Assembly (NCBI GenBank): GCA_900323505.1
Contig: OOIN01000032.1
Span: 432,114-496,113, forward strand
Origin: Ustilago trichophora
Taxonomy: Eukaryota; Basidiomycota; Ustilaginomycetes; Ustilaginales; Ustilaginaceae
Length of the DNA stretch: 64,000 bases
Direction: 5' to 3'
The notes under the pieces are model-generated. The model was not told where the DNA came from and ran no database searches. It saw only the letters and a list, made by a program, of their open reading frames with translations. A program made the position numbers and the translations under genes. This document shows positions 34,790 to 44,351 of this stretch, piece after piece. How positions within the stretch are numbered: position 1 is the stretch's first letter; each line of letters starts with the position of its first letter.

Positions 34790-35901
34790 TTAGGCTTCAG
34801 CCTTGACAACAGTGTCCTTGCCGGTGCAGTAGATACCGTCGAGGAACTTTCGGATATCCTTGTTGCGCACAAGGGTGGCGCCGTGGAGGAGAGCGGCCGA
34901 CTGCGAAACGAGGTCAATGTCGTTACCCTCAACCAGGACCTGGTCCTTCTGTGCCTTGTCCTCCTGGATGGTGACACCCTCGAGCATGACGATGTTGCGG
35001 ACACGCTTCTCGCCAAGGAAGTTGCGGATCTCGGCCGACTTCTTGTCACCAGCAATGATGATGTTGATGGGGAAATGGGCGTAAACGGCACGCATCTTGT
35101 ACTGGAAACCAACGGTAACACCCTTGATCATGTTGGCAACGCATGCCTGGGCAGTTCGGAGGCAAGCGGCGTGCTTGCGGCCGGCGTGCCAGACGATGAA
35201 CTTGATCTTGTTGCCAGCGGGGCTCTTGATGAGACGGGCGTCAAGGTTCATGTGCTTGAGCGACTGTTGTTGTGATAGCCAATGAAAAAGAGGAGAAAGT
35301 CAGTTTTCCGTTGTCCGTTGAGAGGCAGATCATGCTGGCAAGTCGAACTCGACGAGTCTTTCAGATAGCAGCAGCAGCAGCAGCAGCAGCAGTTGCAGCG
35401 CCGAGGGTCCTCATGTTCCTTCTACGGCATTCCTTTCCGTTTCCTTCGTCTGACTTGCTAAGATCGGAACGCTGTCGGATACGTTGCCATTCCTCCAAAC
35501 ATCCTTGCATGTCGCATCGTCCTTTTGTATGCGCTGCAACACCACTTGCTATTCCGGCGCCCCACATTCATCCTGATCGAGCGGCGCTTTGCTGCTTTGC
35601 CAGTCAATATCGATCAAAGGCCACCTCCTTGTCATCCAATGGATTTGCCTCCTGTCTTTGTCAAGCTCCTGTCTCGCGTGCCGTAGTGTCTGCTACTGCC
35701 TGCGTCGTTGAGTTGTCCACCCTGCTGCTTCGACTTCTCGTGTTGCTGAACTGAAAGACCCTGGTCGAATCGAATGAATCAGGGGATGCTAACCTTGGTG
35801 AGAGTGCCTCGGGGACCCTTGACGGTGAAGACACGGGACGAGATGCTGACGGAAACGTCAGCGGGGACCGCGAGGTCGAGCTCCTTGAAGATCTGCAACA
35901 T
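34790..35901 (-). CDS. RPL9: 60S ribosomal protein L9 (uL6), two exons
   Basis: Universal large-subunit protein uL6, located near the sarcin-ricin loop and the stalk base. Exon 1 is complement(35794-35901), MLQIFKELDLAVPADVSVSI through GPRGTLTK; exon 2 is complement(34790-35263), beginning SLKHMNLDARL. The join GTLTK-SLKH matches yeast GTLTK-NLKH. Product 193 residues, as expected. Conserved uL6 blocks: RKHAACLRTAQACVANMIKG, YKMRAVYAHFPINI, EIRNFLGEK and the C-terminal VRNKDIRKFLDGIY. The intron (35264-35793) is 530 nt, has an AAG|GTTAGC donor and contains about eight AGC units (35368-35392). Sequence just upstream of the ATG (CACACAG|ATCCAAG) looks like another 3' splice site, so a 5'-UTR intron is possible. 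Confidence 0.95.
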
Positions 35902-37529
35902 CTTGGATCTGTGTGGATGCAAATGCGTAGAGACACAGGGCAACGTCGGAATGGTTAGTCTGATGTGTCTGAAGAGTTGTTGGATTTGCAAGATGACAGA
36001 CGGGACGACGGCGAGCACGAGCAGGTTGGGATGGCGGAGATGAGCGAGTGGCGGATGATGGTGGCGTGGAAGGGGAGCAAAGGTCTCTGGCTGATGTTTG
36101 TGTTTGCAATGCATGACTTCTACACGAAGTTGAATCCTCTCGTTGAATCTGTAAACATGGCCTTCGACACATCGAACAGCAACAATTCATTGTACTGCCT
36201 TGTGCGACTGATCATCTCTACCATGCCATGCCAACGGTGGAGCAAGGTGTATCATCTCTTGCAACCCAAACTTCGACCCCGAGCTTGCCCCATGTTGCAA
36301 TTCCACCTTCCAGCATATGTACGCCATCCGTTACCGGTATATCCATGCCAAGACGTCGAGCCAGAACTGGTGCTGATGAACAGATACGATGCGTACGGTT
36401 GTGTTGACTGATATGAAGGGTGGTCAAGATGATAGGATTGGTTGGTTGGCGGTGTACGTTTATGCAAAGAAGGTTTGTCAACCTATGATGGGTGCGGCAA
36501 ATTTTCGTCGTTTGGTGGTCGGAAGATGTGCGTGTGCTCGTGCTGCGTATGGTTGTGCCGAGTGTCTGTCGTTGATATGCTGTTGGTATAGTCGGTGTAT
36601 ACTAACCTTGAGGTGTATGGGGGGGTGTTGACGTAGGGTGAGGGTAAGGAGGATGCTCGGATGGCGACAAAGCTTCTTTGGCGGCGAGCACGACTCTGAC
36701 TGACCGAGTGACTGGCTGGTTGACTGGCTGTTTGCTGGATTTGGACAAGCAGCGGTTTGCAGATGGCGACTTGACTGTGTGACCACTGTATCGACCTTCT
36801 CGGATGGAATTTTGGGCTTGAGGCTTCTGGCCGGTGTGCTCTGGCTGGAGCAACTTGTGCAGTGTTGCAACCTCGAATATCCTATGCCTCTTGACAGCGC
36901 AGTGTCTGTCCATCAAAGGTCCACACCGCGATCGAATTGAGCTTCGGCTTGAAATGACTTCAAGTCACGAATTCAAATTTGACACGGCTAAAATATGGTA
37001 AGTCAGGTGATGCTTATCTTACCTCGGCCGAGCTCTGAAAACAACTTTTGCGACTTAACAGCTTTTTATTCCCACAGATTCCAATTCGTTACCCCGATCC
37101 CATTAAGATCGATCCGGGCGCTTTTTCTTTTCAGTGTTAAGGTTTTGTGGGCCCCCGCACGGGGCGTAAAAGTGGAGATCCGCGTTGTGAAACGCAAGCC
37201 AGCATTGTTCTTCTCATCTTCTGTCATCACGTCCTCCTCCGACCGCCTTATCTGACCCTACACCATATAGATTCTCATTGACTTTGCCCTGTCATTCACC
37301 TGGAGACCCACCGCGATCTGATTGTCTGGTCCCTCATCTCCAACTGCGCTGGAACTCATCACGACCCAGCATTACAGACAGATTCCTGCACCATTACAGT
37401 CAAGTGCTCTGCATCAAATCTCTACCGTCTATATCCTGAAGAAGAATCTAGCGGTCATAGCTGGCTGTACAAGCGCACAGCACCACTAGCACGCCTCGAC
37501 GTTCATAGCGTGTCCACTTTCGGCCCAAC
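35902..37529. promoter_or_regulatory. Divergent upstream region RPL9 / membrane protein
   Basis: 1.6 kb between start codons. A candidate 5'-UTR intron of RPL9 spans complement(35909-36606): donor AAG|GTTAG (same form as the coding intron) and acceptor CACACAG 7 bases before the ATG. This is inference from splice-site likeness only. No supported coding frame. Confidence 0.4.
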
Positions 37530-38897
37530 ATGCCGTCCAACGTGCGCCCTTTGACTGGCAAAGGCAAGCTTCAAGGCGCCGAGACACGCGTCCAATTCGC
37601 CGGCCGCTTCCTCACCTACTTCTCCGCCGCATTCATCGGCTTCACCTTCCTCTGTTCCCTGGCACCTTCCGGACCCTCCACCGGGTCCTCCTCCTCCTCC
37701 TCCTCCTCTAGCGGACCGCGGCGCGGATTCTATTCAACAAGCTCGGGCCGATGTGATCCATTCAGCCTTCCCGGCTGGGTCGACTGGTCCATTGGCACCA
37801 ACGACCTCCCTGCATGGCGCACTTTCGACCCCTCTTGCTCCACCACCAACCTCCTCGGCACTCTGATCTCCACACTCAACATCGAGGCCAAGGATCCGTC
37901 CAAGATCGCCCCTCACGCAGTGCATGCGCTATCCTCCGCCAGCAGCAGCGTCGAAGAACTCAGTAGCTTCCTCAAGAACCGTACCGTGCTCATGATCGGT
38001 GACCATCAAGTAGATCAATCCCTTGCATCCCACTTCTGCGCCTTGACAGGCCACACAATACAAGCGGTTGACAAGAATCATCCGTGGGGAAGCAGTCTCA
38101 ACTCTGTTCCCCCCAAGCACGGATTCACTCCCGTCAAGAACAACGCACCGCTCGCTCATTACTGTTACTTGCCAGAGTACGATTTCTTGCTCACCTCGGT
38201 CTACTCGTACGGAGCGGATACGTTCGACTCGTGGCGCGGAGAGGATCTGTACAACGCACCAGGACTGTTTGAGGATCGAGTGGTTGATCTCTTCCAGCCT
38301 TACTTGCGCGATATGGCTTCGACATCACTCACCTCGCCCGCGTTGCCGTTGCCGAGGGGCAAGACGGAACCGGATTTGATCCTCTTCAACTCGGGTTTGT
38401 GGGACTTGGCCCGTTGGGCTCGTTACGACATTGATACTGGCGTTGGACTGCTCGAGAATCTTTCGGAAGAACGCATCATGTGGTGGCGCTCTCGCATGGT
38501 CGACATGTTGGGTAGCGTTCGCAAAACATGGCGCCGCACACGCATCGTCTGGCGTAACACAGCCTACCCTCTAGCTTCAGAAGCTACCACCGTCGAAGCA
38601 TTCCTCGGCATTGAAGGAGAGAGGCGGAAAAACCACCCGCTCTACCACGCGAACAGAATCGCCCAACTCAACCACGCCCAGAGATCCGCACTCGACGTAC
38701 ACGGAGATGACGTGGTCAAGGGAGAGCGAAGCAGAAGCGCAAGGATGCCTAACGATGTTGTAGGCTTGAACTTTGCAGAAGTGCTCATGGGTCAGGATCA
38801 GCACTCGTTGACACCGCTGGCGCCCAGTCAGCTGCCTTGCGGGGCGCTATTTGGAGAAATGATGCTTTGGCATCTTCGCGACGCTGTGAATCCTTGA
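37530..38897 (+). CDS. Type II membrane protein, GDSL/PC-esterase-like, GDS motif altered
   Basis: 455 residues from an ATG. A basic N-terminus is followed by one membrane segment (about residues 24-46, FLTYFSAAFIGFTFLCSLA) and a poly-Ser stem, so it is a predicted type II Golgi/ER or secreted-anchor protein. The luminal part has NRTVLMIGDHQVDQSLASHFC (D158, H159), in the place where GDSL/PC-esterase-type carbohydrate-modifying proteins carry a GDS nucleophile box, and later LILFNSGLWDLARWARYD, a segment typical of fungal members. The nucleophile Ser is replaced by His, so acyl-ester hydrolysis or transfer by the usual mechanism is unlikely. Family placement is moderately sure and function unknown. 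A role in wall or glycan modification is only inference. Confidence 0.6.
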   Translation: MPSNVRPLTGKGKLQGAETRVQFAGRFLTYFSAAFIGFTFLCSLAPSGPSTGSSSSSSSSSGPRRGFYSTSSGRCDPFSLPGWVDWSIGTNDLPAWRTFDPSCSTTNLLGTLISTLNIEAKDPSKIAPHAVHALSSASSSVEELSSFLKNRTVLMIGDHQVDQSLASHFCALTGHTIQAVDKNHPWGSSLNSVPPKHGFTPVKNNAPLAHYCYLPEYDFLLTSVYSYGADTFDSWRGEDLYNAPGLFEDRVVDLFQPYLRDMASTSLTSPALPLPRGKTEPDLILFNSGLWDLARWARYDIDTGVGLLENLSEERIMWWRSRMVDMLGSVRKTWRRTRIVWRNTAYPLASEATTVEAFLGIEGERRKNHPLYHANRIAQLNHAQRSALDVHGDDVVKGERSRSARMPNDVVGLNFAEVLMGQDQHSLTPLAPSQLPCGALFGEMMLWHLRDAVNP

Positions 38898-39445
38898 TCA
38901 ACGCACAGAGAGTGCAGACAACATCCTTCCAGAATCAAAACGTTACCACTTGTTCTCAACGAGTGTCAGCGGCGAAAAGATTGCGTCATATGGCTGTGTT
39001 GAAAGCGGAAGACACAAGGACGAATTGCGGAATGTGACAGGCCCATCGAGCTCATCACCGCCCTGCCCCGGCACCGCTCTCGCAGTGACTTGGAAGGTAG
39101 GTGGCTGCGTCCCTGGCTCACGGTTTGATATCCACGAAAAGAGGATCAAGCGCACGCTCCCACGGGTTCGGCGACGACCTAAAATGCGAAAGAAAGAAAC
39201 TGAAACTGAAACAGAATGTTTTGACAGGTGACGAATCTACTTGGGAGGAGAAAAACGTCACATGGCGATACTGTTTGGTGCGATTTGATGTGTTTGTTGC
39301 CCGCCAAATTGCACGTCATGCGTCGCTCACTCTGAATGCCCTCAGTAACACCTTCACTTGACAGGCCACACACATCCGCACAGTCAGCAGAGCCATCAAG
39401 AAGAACCGTATTCCATTACCACAAACTCAGCAGGACAACATAAAG
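38898..39445. other. Convergent intergenic region membrane protein / UNC93-like
   Basis: About 550 bases between two stop codons; nothing recognisable beyond ordinary sequence. Confidence 0.4.
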
Positions 39446-41023
39446 TTATTGATCGCCTTTGAGATCGTAATCTGCAGTCTTGAGACCGGCGTGTTTCAAT
39501 TTGACTCTGTCCTCCTCGGTAGCATAGGTCCTTGGTTCGTGGACTTTTGTGCCGTCATCAAGCACGCCGATTTTTCGAATGACCAGCCAGGCAGGTAAGA
39601 TGCTGACAGCCCATTGAGCTGTGTTCAAGCCAGCGACGGCGTCAAGGCGCCAACTGGTGCTGTTTACGCCGTAGCTTACGCACTGGCCTGCGCTCTCTAC
39701 GCCTCTAACGATGGACGCGAGACGGATGATCTCGGCAGGGTTGTCACTGATGTGGCCGATCAACCAGTAGTTGTATTCATACATAACGTTGAAGCCGATC
39801 TGGAGGAAGATATACACCCCGAAGCCCTCACCATAGCCGGGAGTGGTCCAGTCGAAGGTAGGTTTGGGCGTTGTGTTGTGGTACTTGTGCATGATGTAGA
39901 TGGCCCAAGCCCACCATCCTGCTTGAAGGGCGTAGATGGCGATGAACGACGACTTGGCGCGGGTGTTGATGCTGGGTTTCTTCCAATCGAGGAAGAATCC
40001 GAGGATATAGTTGCTGAGACTGGCGGTAATAGCGGAGAGCAAAGAGCCGAGTGCTCGAGAACGCACGGTGAAATAGTTGACCGCATACGTGCCGATCAAA
40101 GCCTCGGACCAGGTGGATTGCCAGATGATCGGCAAGAGGAGAAGAACCTGTGGCTTGGTGATCGTTTTCCACATCAGCTTGAGCTCGCGGCGAGTGGAAG
40201 ACTCGATGTGCAGGTAGACAGGGGTCTTGTCGGTGCGCTGAACCTTGTGAGGCGGGGACAGAAGCATTGCGCAGAAGGGACCGAGACATTGCAGAACGAC
40301 AAAGACGAGGTAGGTGTTGGTCGAGATGGATCCCTTCTCGCTGTCGTTGTAGTTGAGGGCGAGGTTGATGATACCACCAAGCAGCTGACCGAGGACGCGG
40401 AACATGAGCCAGTACGAAATGTAGCGCGCTTGCTTGAGCCTCTCAGGATAACCCAAGGCGATGCTGCCTTCGACGGACCAGAACGTGCCTGCGCTGATAC
40501 CGCAAAGCGCGGCACCGAGGATGATGAGCCATTGCGTGCCGTTGACGCTGTTGAGGTAGAGACCGGCGGCGTACGGTGCGTACCCAATGGTACCAAACGC
40601 GAGCGCAAACTTGACACTAGTCACATTGATGAGCGAGCTAGTAAACAGACTTGTCAGCACCATCAATGCAAAGGTCAACGAGTTGGCAGCGTTGACTGTA
40701 CTGGGATCTTGACTTCCACCTGCACCCAGCGCCGCCATGGCACCCCATATGCCGGGCGCAAGGAACGAACATCCTCCGAGCACAGTGATCTGGAAAAAGG
40801 TCGATCTGAACCAGTGAGGGTTCTGTCCGTTCCATACAGGGCGGGCTTCGGGCTTGGGATCGCGCAAACCGATGGTTTCGAGGAAAGTTGCCTTGGCTGT
40901 GCTCTCGTGAGCTTGCGGCTGGACAGGTGCGGCGATCTGCTCGGAAGAGCTGGTGAGGGACTTGTTGTCCGGGTTGCTCGAGGCATCGTCGATGACTTGG
41001 GTGGGGCCTTTGTTGTCCGACAT
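39446..41023 (-). CDS. UNC93-like major facilitator transporter
   Basis: 525-residue polytopic membrane protein. The first ATG (complement of 41021-41023, context ACCATGTCG) follows an open but TTG-initiated stretch. A ~75-residue hydrophilic N-terminus precedes about 11-12 hydrophobic segments, starting with TFFQITVLGGCSFLAPGIWG and including ANSLTFALMVLTSLFTSSLI, WLIILGAALCGISAGTFWSV, TYLVFVVLQCLGPFCAMLL and VLLLLPIIWQSTWSEALIGT. The motif GISAGTFWSVEGSIALGYP between segments 4 and 5 is typical of fungal UNC93/DUF895-type MFS proteins. Substrate is unknown; relatives have been annotated broadly without a firm function. The cytoplasmic C-terminus is charged. No intron. Divergent from BNA3. 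Confidence 0.85.
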   Translation of the reverse strand: MSDNKGPTQVIDDASSNPDNKSLTSSSEQIAAPVQPQAHESTAKATFLETIGLRDPKPEARPVWNGQNPHWFRSTFFQITVLGGCSFLAPGIWGAMAALGAGGSQDPSTVNAANSLTFALMVLTSLFTSSLINVTSVKFALAFGTIGYAPYAAGLYLNSVNGTQWLIILGAALCGISAGTFWSVEGSIALGYPERLKQARYISYWLMFRVLGQLLGGIINLALNYNDSEKGSISTNTYLVFVVLQCLGPFCAMLLSPPHKVQRTDKTPVYLHIESSTRRELKLMWKTITKPQVLLLLPIIWQSTWSEALIGTYAVNYFTVRSRALGSLLSAITASLSNYILGFFLDWKKPSINTRAKSSFIAIYALQAGWWAWAIYIMHKYHNTTPKPTFDWTTPGYGEGFGVYIFLQIGFNVMYEYNYWLIGHISDNPAEIIRLASIVRGVESAGQCVSYGVNSTSWRLDAVAGLNTAQWAVSILPAWLVIRKIGVLDDGTKVHEPRTYATEEDRVKLKHAGLKTADYDLKGDQ

Positions 41024-42627
41024 GGTCAAGACGGAGGTGCCTCGGTGTTGAGGCAGAAGGTTGCTGGGTAGGTGAGGAAGAAAAAGAGGAGAGTCGGTCC
41101 AGTGAACAAGAGATTAAGTAGTTGATTGTTGGAGGGTCCGACCTGGTGAGATTTGGTGTAGATCCGCTTGGTGATACAGTACTGTAGAAGCAAGTGTGGC
41201 CACGAGGGATAAGCGTTGGACGCTAAAAAGCCATGCGGTACTCGGCTAAGACGGAGGAAGGAAGCGCTTTGCACCTGATGAATCGATAGCTTGAAACGGG
41301 AAGGTGTGTTTGGCCCTGACTCACACGATGGGATCGAGGAACGTGATGATGGTGGCAAGTCAATCGATGATGTGACGAGCTATTCCACAGGAGCAAGACT
41401 CACATGTTGACCACAGCCAGCGGCGCTCGAGTGTCAAGGTGGGGGGGGATCAAAAACGGACGCAAGATCCATAGGCAATCACGTATAACAAACAGAGAGG
41501 AGCTCGCTTTCAGCCGCCATTGGCGCCCCCAAGTGATTGCGATATTAGCCGAGCACAAACCCCTTGCCCTTTTGTTTCCCCTGCTTTTCTCTTTTGCACG
41601 CGGGATGGACCACTATTGTCCTACGAATCATTGGCCCGAACCGCTCGTGATAGAGACCAGGAAGCACCACCATCCATGTCTTGTAGTGCGACCTCACAAG
41701 CAATACAATACGGTGCGAGGGGTGAAGTCGCGGATGCGGGGAATGATTTTTTATTTATTTTTTATTTATTTTTTTTTTTTTTTTGGCAGAGTTGGACCAA
41801 AAATTGGAATTCATCTCCGCCCAAAAGGCTTTTACGATCTCGGTACAGAACACAAAGAAGCCCGGTCTCTTCCCCTCGGTCGATTCTACGCTCCCGTGTA
41901 TTCTTTCGCCCCCACCTGATGCCATGTCTCACACGCCGAAGTCCCTCATGACGACCATACCCCATGTGACCTAGATGTAACGTCCCAGCCAAGATTCGAG
42001 TTCACGATCGAGCCATCTCCTCCCTTCCGTTTTCATGCAAAACATAGACATTGTTGCAATAAAGGCAAATGGGAGGGTCTGAAGGTTGACCGGCGACGTT
42101 TCTCATCAGAGTCAAAGATAGTGTAGGTGAATAAATTAGCCGACGACGACAAAAGAAGATGGTGCAAAAAGGTGAAATGTCGGGATGCGTTGATGCAATG
42201 GCGAAAGCCGCTGGGCTCGACAGTGTGTGGGGTGAGAGTCTGTGATTGGACAATAGGGTACAGTTGAGCACGTCAGATGAGATTAGATGATGAAATTGCG
42301 TCTGCATCATGCAAACAGCAGCAGCAGGGTCCACCTTTTTCAGCTTCCGCTACTTAAATCCAACAAAGTGTATGCTAAAGATGGTGTAACAAACTTGAGC
42401 TCATTGCCGGGTGACGATTGGAAGATTCCGGCTATCACGCCGCCTTAGTCACCGCTTGAGATGACTCCCTCACCTCACCTCGCACGGACGAGATCCGGTT
42501 CTTCGTACACTTTCGTCACATCGACACAACTTTCTCTTCACTCCCACCCTTCCCGCACCTCAACTTCCTCTCTCTCAACCGTATCTGGACAAAAAAAAAA
42601 ACAACAACAACAGCTAGCTTGGTGCGC
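41024..42627. promoter_or_regulatory. Divergent upstream region UNC93-like / BNA3
   Basis: 1.6 kb. Has a 12-bp perfect palindrome TACAGTACTGTA (41175-41186) and a T-rich tract with TTTATTTATT units (about 41746-41784). The last 150 bases before BNA3 are pyrimidine-rich (leader-like). No supported reading frame. Confidence 0.5.
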
Positions 42628-44100
42628 ATGAGATCCATCCTCACCTCCAGCATTCTGCCCAAGCGCATCAACCCTTCACTTTCGATTCGAACCATCATGA
42701 CCTCTTCACCTGCCGCTTCAACGACGAGATGGGCGACGCACCGAGCAACCCGAATCCATGAAGAGCTCAATGCCGGTGTGGACGTGTGGACCCTTTTCAA
42801 CCCCGTCGTTTTCCCTACTGCCATCAACCTCGGTCAAGGCTTTATGAACTGGCAACCTCCTGCATACATTCTCGATACGCTCACCACCGAGTTCCAATCC
42901 AGGGTGGACTTGCATCACTACAGTCATCCCAAGGGTAGGCCTCGCTTGAGGCAGGCTATTAGCGATTTTTACTCCCCCGAGTTCAACCTTCCCAAGGGCG
43001 ATAAGGAGGGAGAGGTTGCCGCCGAGGCGCTTGGCAAGCAAAGGGAGGCGAGCGGGAGGAAGCTCGATGTGGAGACGGAAATCCAGGTGACAAGTGGTGC
43101 CAATGGAGGGATATACAGCATCATGGGCGCTTTCTTGAATCAAGGCGATGGAGTGGTATGCATCGAGCCATTCTTCGACCAGTACAATGCCGAGATCTTG
43201 TTCCACGGCGGTGTCCCTCTCTACGTCCCTCTCCTTCCCCCTTCTCCCTCCTCCACCTCTTCCCCTGAAGGGAGCAAAATCGATTCCTCTGACTGGACGC
43301 TAGACCTGAACCATCTCGAGTCTGTCCTCTCGAAATCCTCAACCAAAGCTCTCATCCTCAACACACCGCACAACCCCGTCGGTAAAGTCTTCTCACCCAA
43401 AGAGCTCGGTGCTATCGCTGCCCTCTGTGTCAAGTACGATATCCTCGTTGTCGCCGATGAAGTTTACGACTGCCTCACCTTTGACGGGCACAAGCATACG
43501 AGGATCGCATCCTTTGCTGGCATGTGGGATCGGACCATCACGGTTGGGTCTGCAGGCAAGTCCTTCGCTTGCACCGGATGGCGCGTGGGCTGGCTTGTGG
43601 GGCCAAACCATCTCATCGGCCCTGCCAGAGCTGTGCATACACGCATCACCTTCGCCGTCAACTCGAGCGCCCAAGAAGGCGCAGCGATCGGTCTCGAAGG
43701 TGCCGCAAAGGAAGGCTTCTTCCCCACCCAGATCGACGAATACGCACAGCGCAGAGAGCTCCTCTCCAAAGCTCTCGATGACATCGGCCTCCAATACACC
43801 GTCCCGCACGGAGGATACTTTATCATCGCCGACGCATCCAAAATCACCATCCCCGATAACTGGGTCGAGCAAAACGACGTACCAGAAGGAATCCTCAAAA
43901 AGGAGGAAGATTACCTCAAAGCTTGGTTCATCGCTAAAATCTGCGACGTGGTCGTCATCCCCGCAACCGCGTTCTATTCGGAAAAGGGCGGCAGAGAGAT
44001 CGGTAAGAATTACGTCCGATTCAGCTTCTGCAAAGATGAGCAGATCGAATTGGCCGCCCCGAGGTTGAAAAAGTTGATCCCTTACCTCAAGAAGGACTAA
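42628..44100 (+). CDS. BNA3: Kynurenine aminotransferase (BNA3-type)
   Basis: PLP-dependent fold type I transaminase converting kynurenine to kynurenic acid; relatives also act on glutamine or cysteine conjugates. The first ATG (42628) gives 490 residues; upstream TTG/GTG codons are ignored. The N-terminus MRSILTSSILPKRINPSLSI is basic and Ser-rich, suggesting mitochondrial import. A second ATG (MTSSPAAS, residue 24) could give a cytosolic form. Signatures: INLGQGFMNWQPP, YSHPKGRPRLRQAI, TSGANGGIY, ILNTPHNPVGKVF, ADEVYDCLTFDG, the PLP lysine K311 in VGSAGKSFACTGWRVGW, and C-terminal YVRFSFCKDE with the substrate-carboxylate Arg. A Glu/Lys-rich insertion lies after SPEFNLPKGD. No intron. Convergent with ERF2. 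Confidence 0.9.
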   Translation: MRSILTSSILPKRINPSLSIRTIMTSSPAASTTRWATHRATRIHEELNAGVDVWTLFNPVVFPTAINLGQGFMNWQPPAYILDTLTTEFQSRVDLHHYSHPKGRPRLRQAISDFYSPEFNLPKGDKEGEVAAEALGKQREASGRKLDVETEIQVTSGANGGIYSIMGAFLNQGDGVVCIEPFFDQYNAEILFHGGVPLYVPLLPPSPSSTSSPEGSKIDSSDWTLDLNHLESVLSKSSTKALILNTPHNPVGKVFSPKELGAIAALCVKYDILVVADEVYDCLTFDGHKHTRIASFAGMWDRTITVGSAGKSFACTGWRVGWLVGPNHLIGPARAVHTRITFAVNSSAQEGAAIGLEGAAKEGFFPTQIDEYAQRRELLSKALDDIGLQYTVPHGGYFIIADASKITIPDNWVEQNDVPEGILKKEEDYLKAWFIAKICDVVVIPATAFYSEKGGREIGKNYVRFSFCKDEQIELAAPRLKKLIPYLKKD

Positions 44101-44351
44101 AGCTCTAGCTGATGGTAGTATCAGCATAGCATAGATACTTGATTAAATATAGAGCCTGATTTAGCAAGCAGATCGACGAGATGCGTGCCAGAGAGAGAGA
44201 GCGTGTGTGTTGTCCAAGATGTTCCATTGCAAGAAAAAAGAGCGTGTGTCTATGGTTGAGATCCGGCGGTACGATGTTCGGCAAAGGGGCTGATGGCTTA
44301 TGCCTTCCACTCCGACCCGCTTCCTGCGTGTCCGTTGGCTCCTTGCTCACT

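Noticed and set aside
39614..41071. 485-codon open frame on the plus strand
   Set aside because: Antisense to the UNC93-like transporter; composition mirrors complementary hydrophobic codons (Asp/Glu/His/Arg-rich) and no domain is seen.
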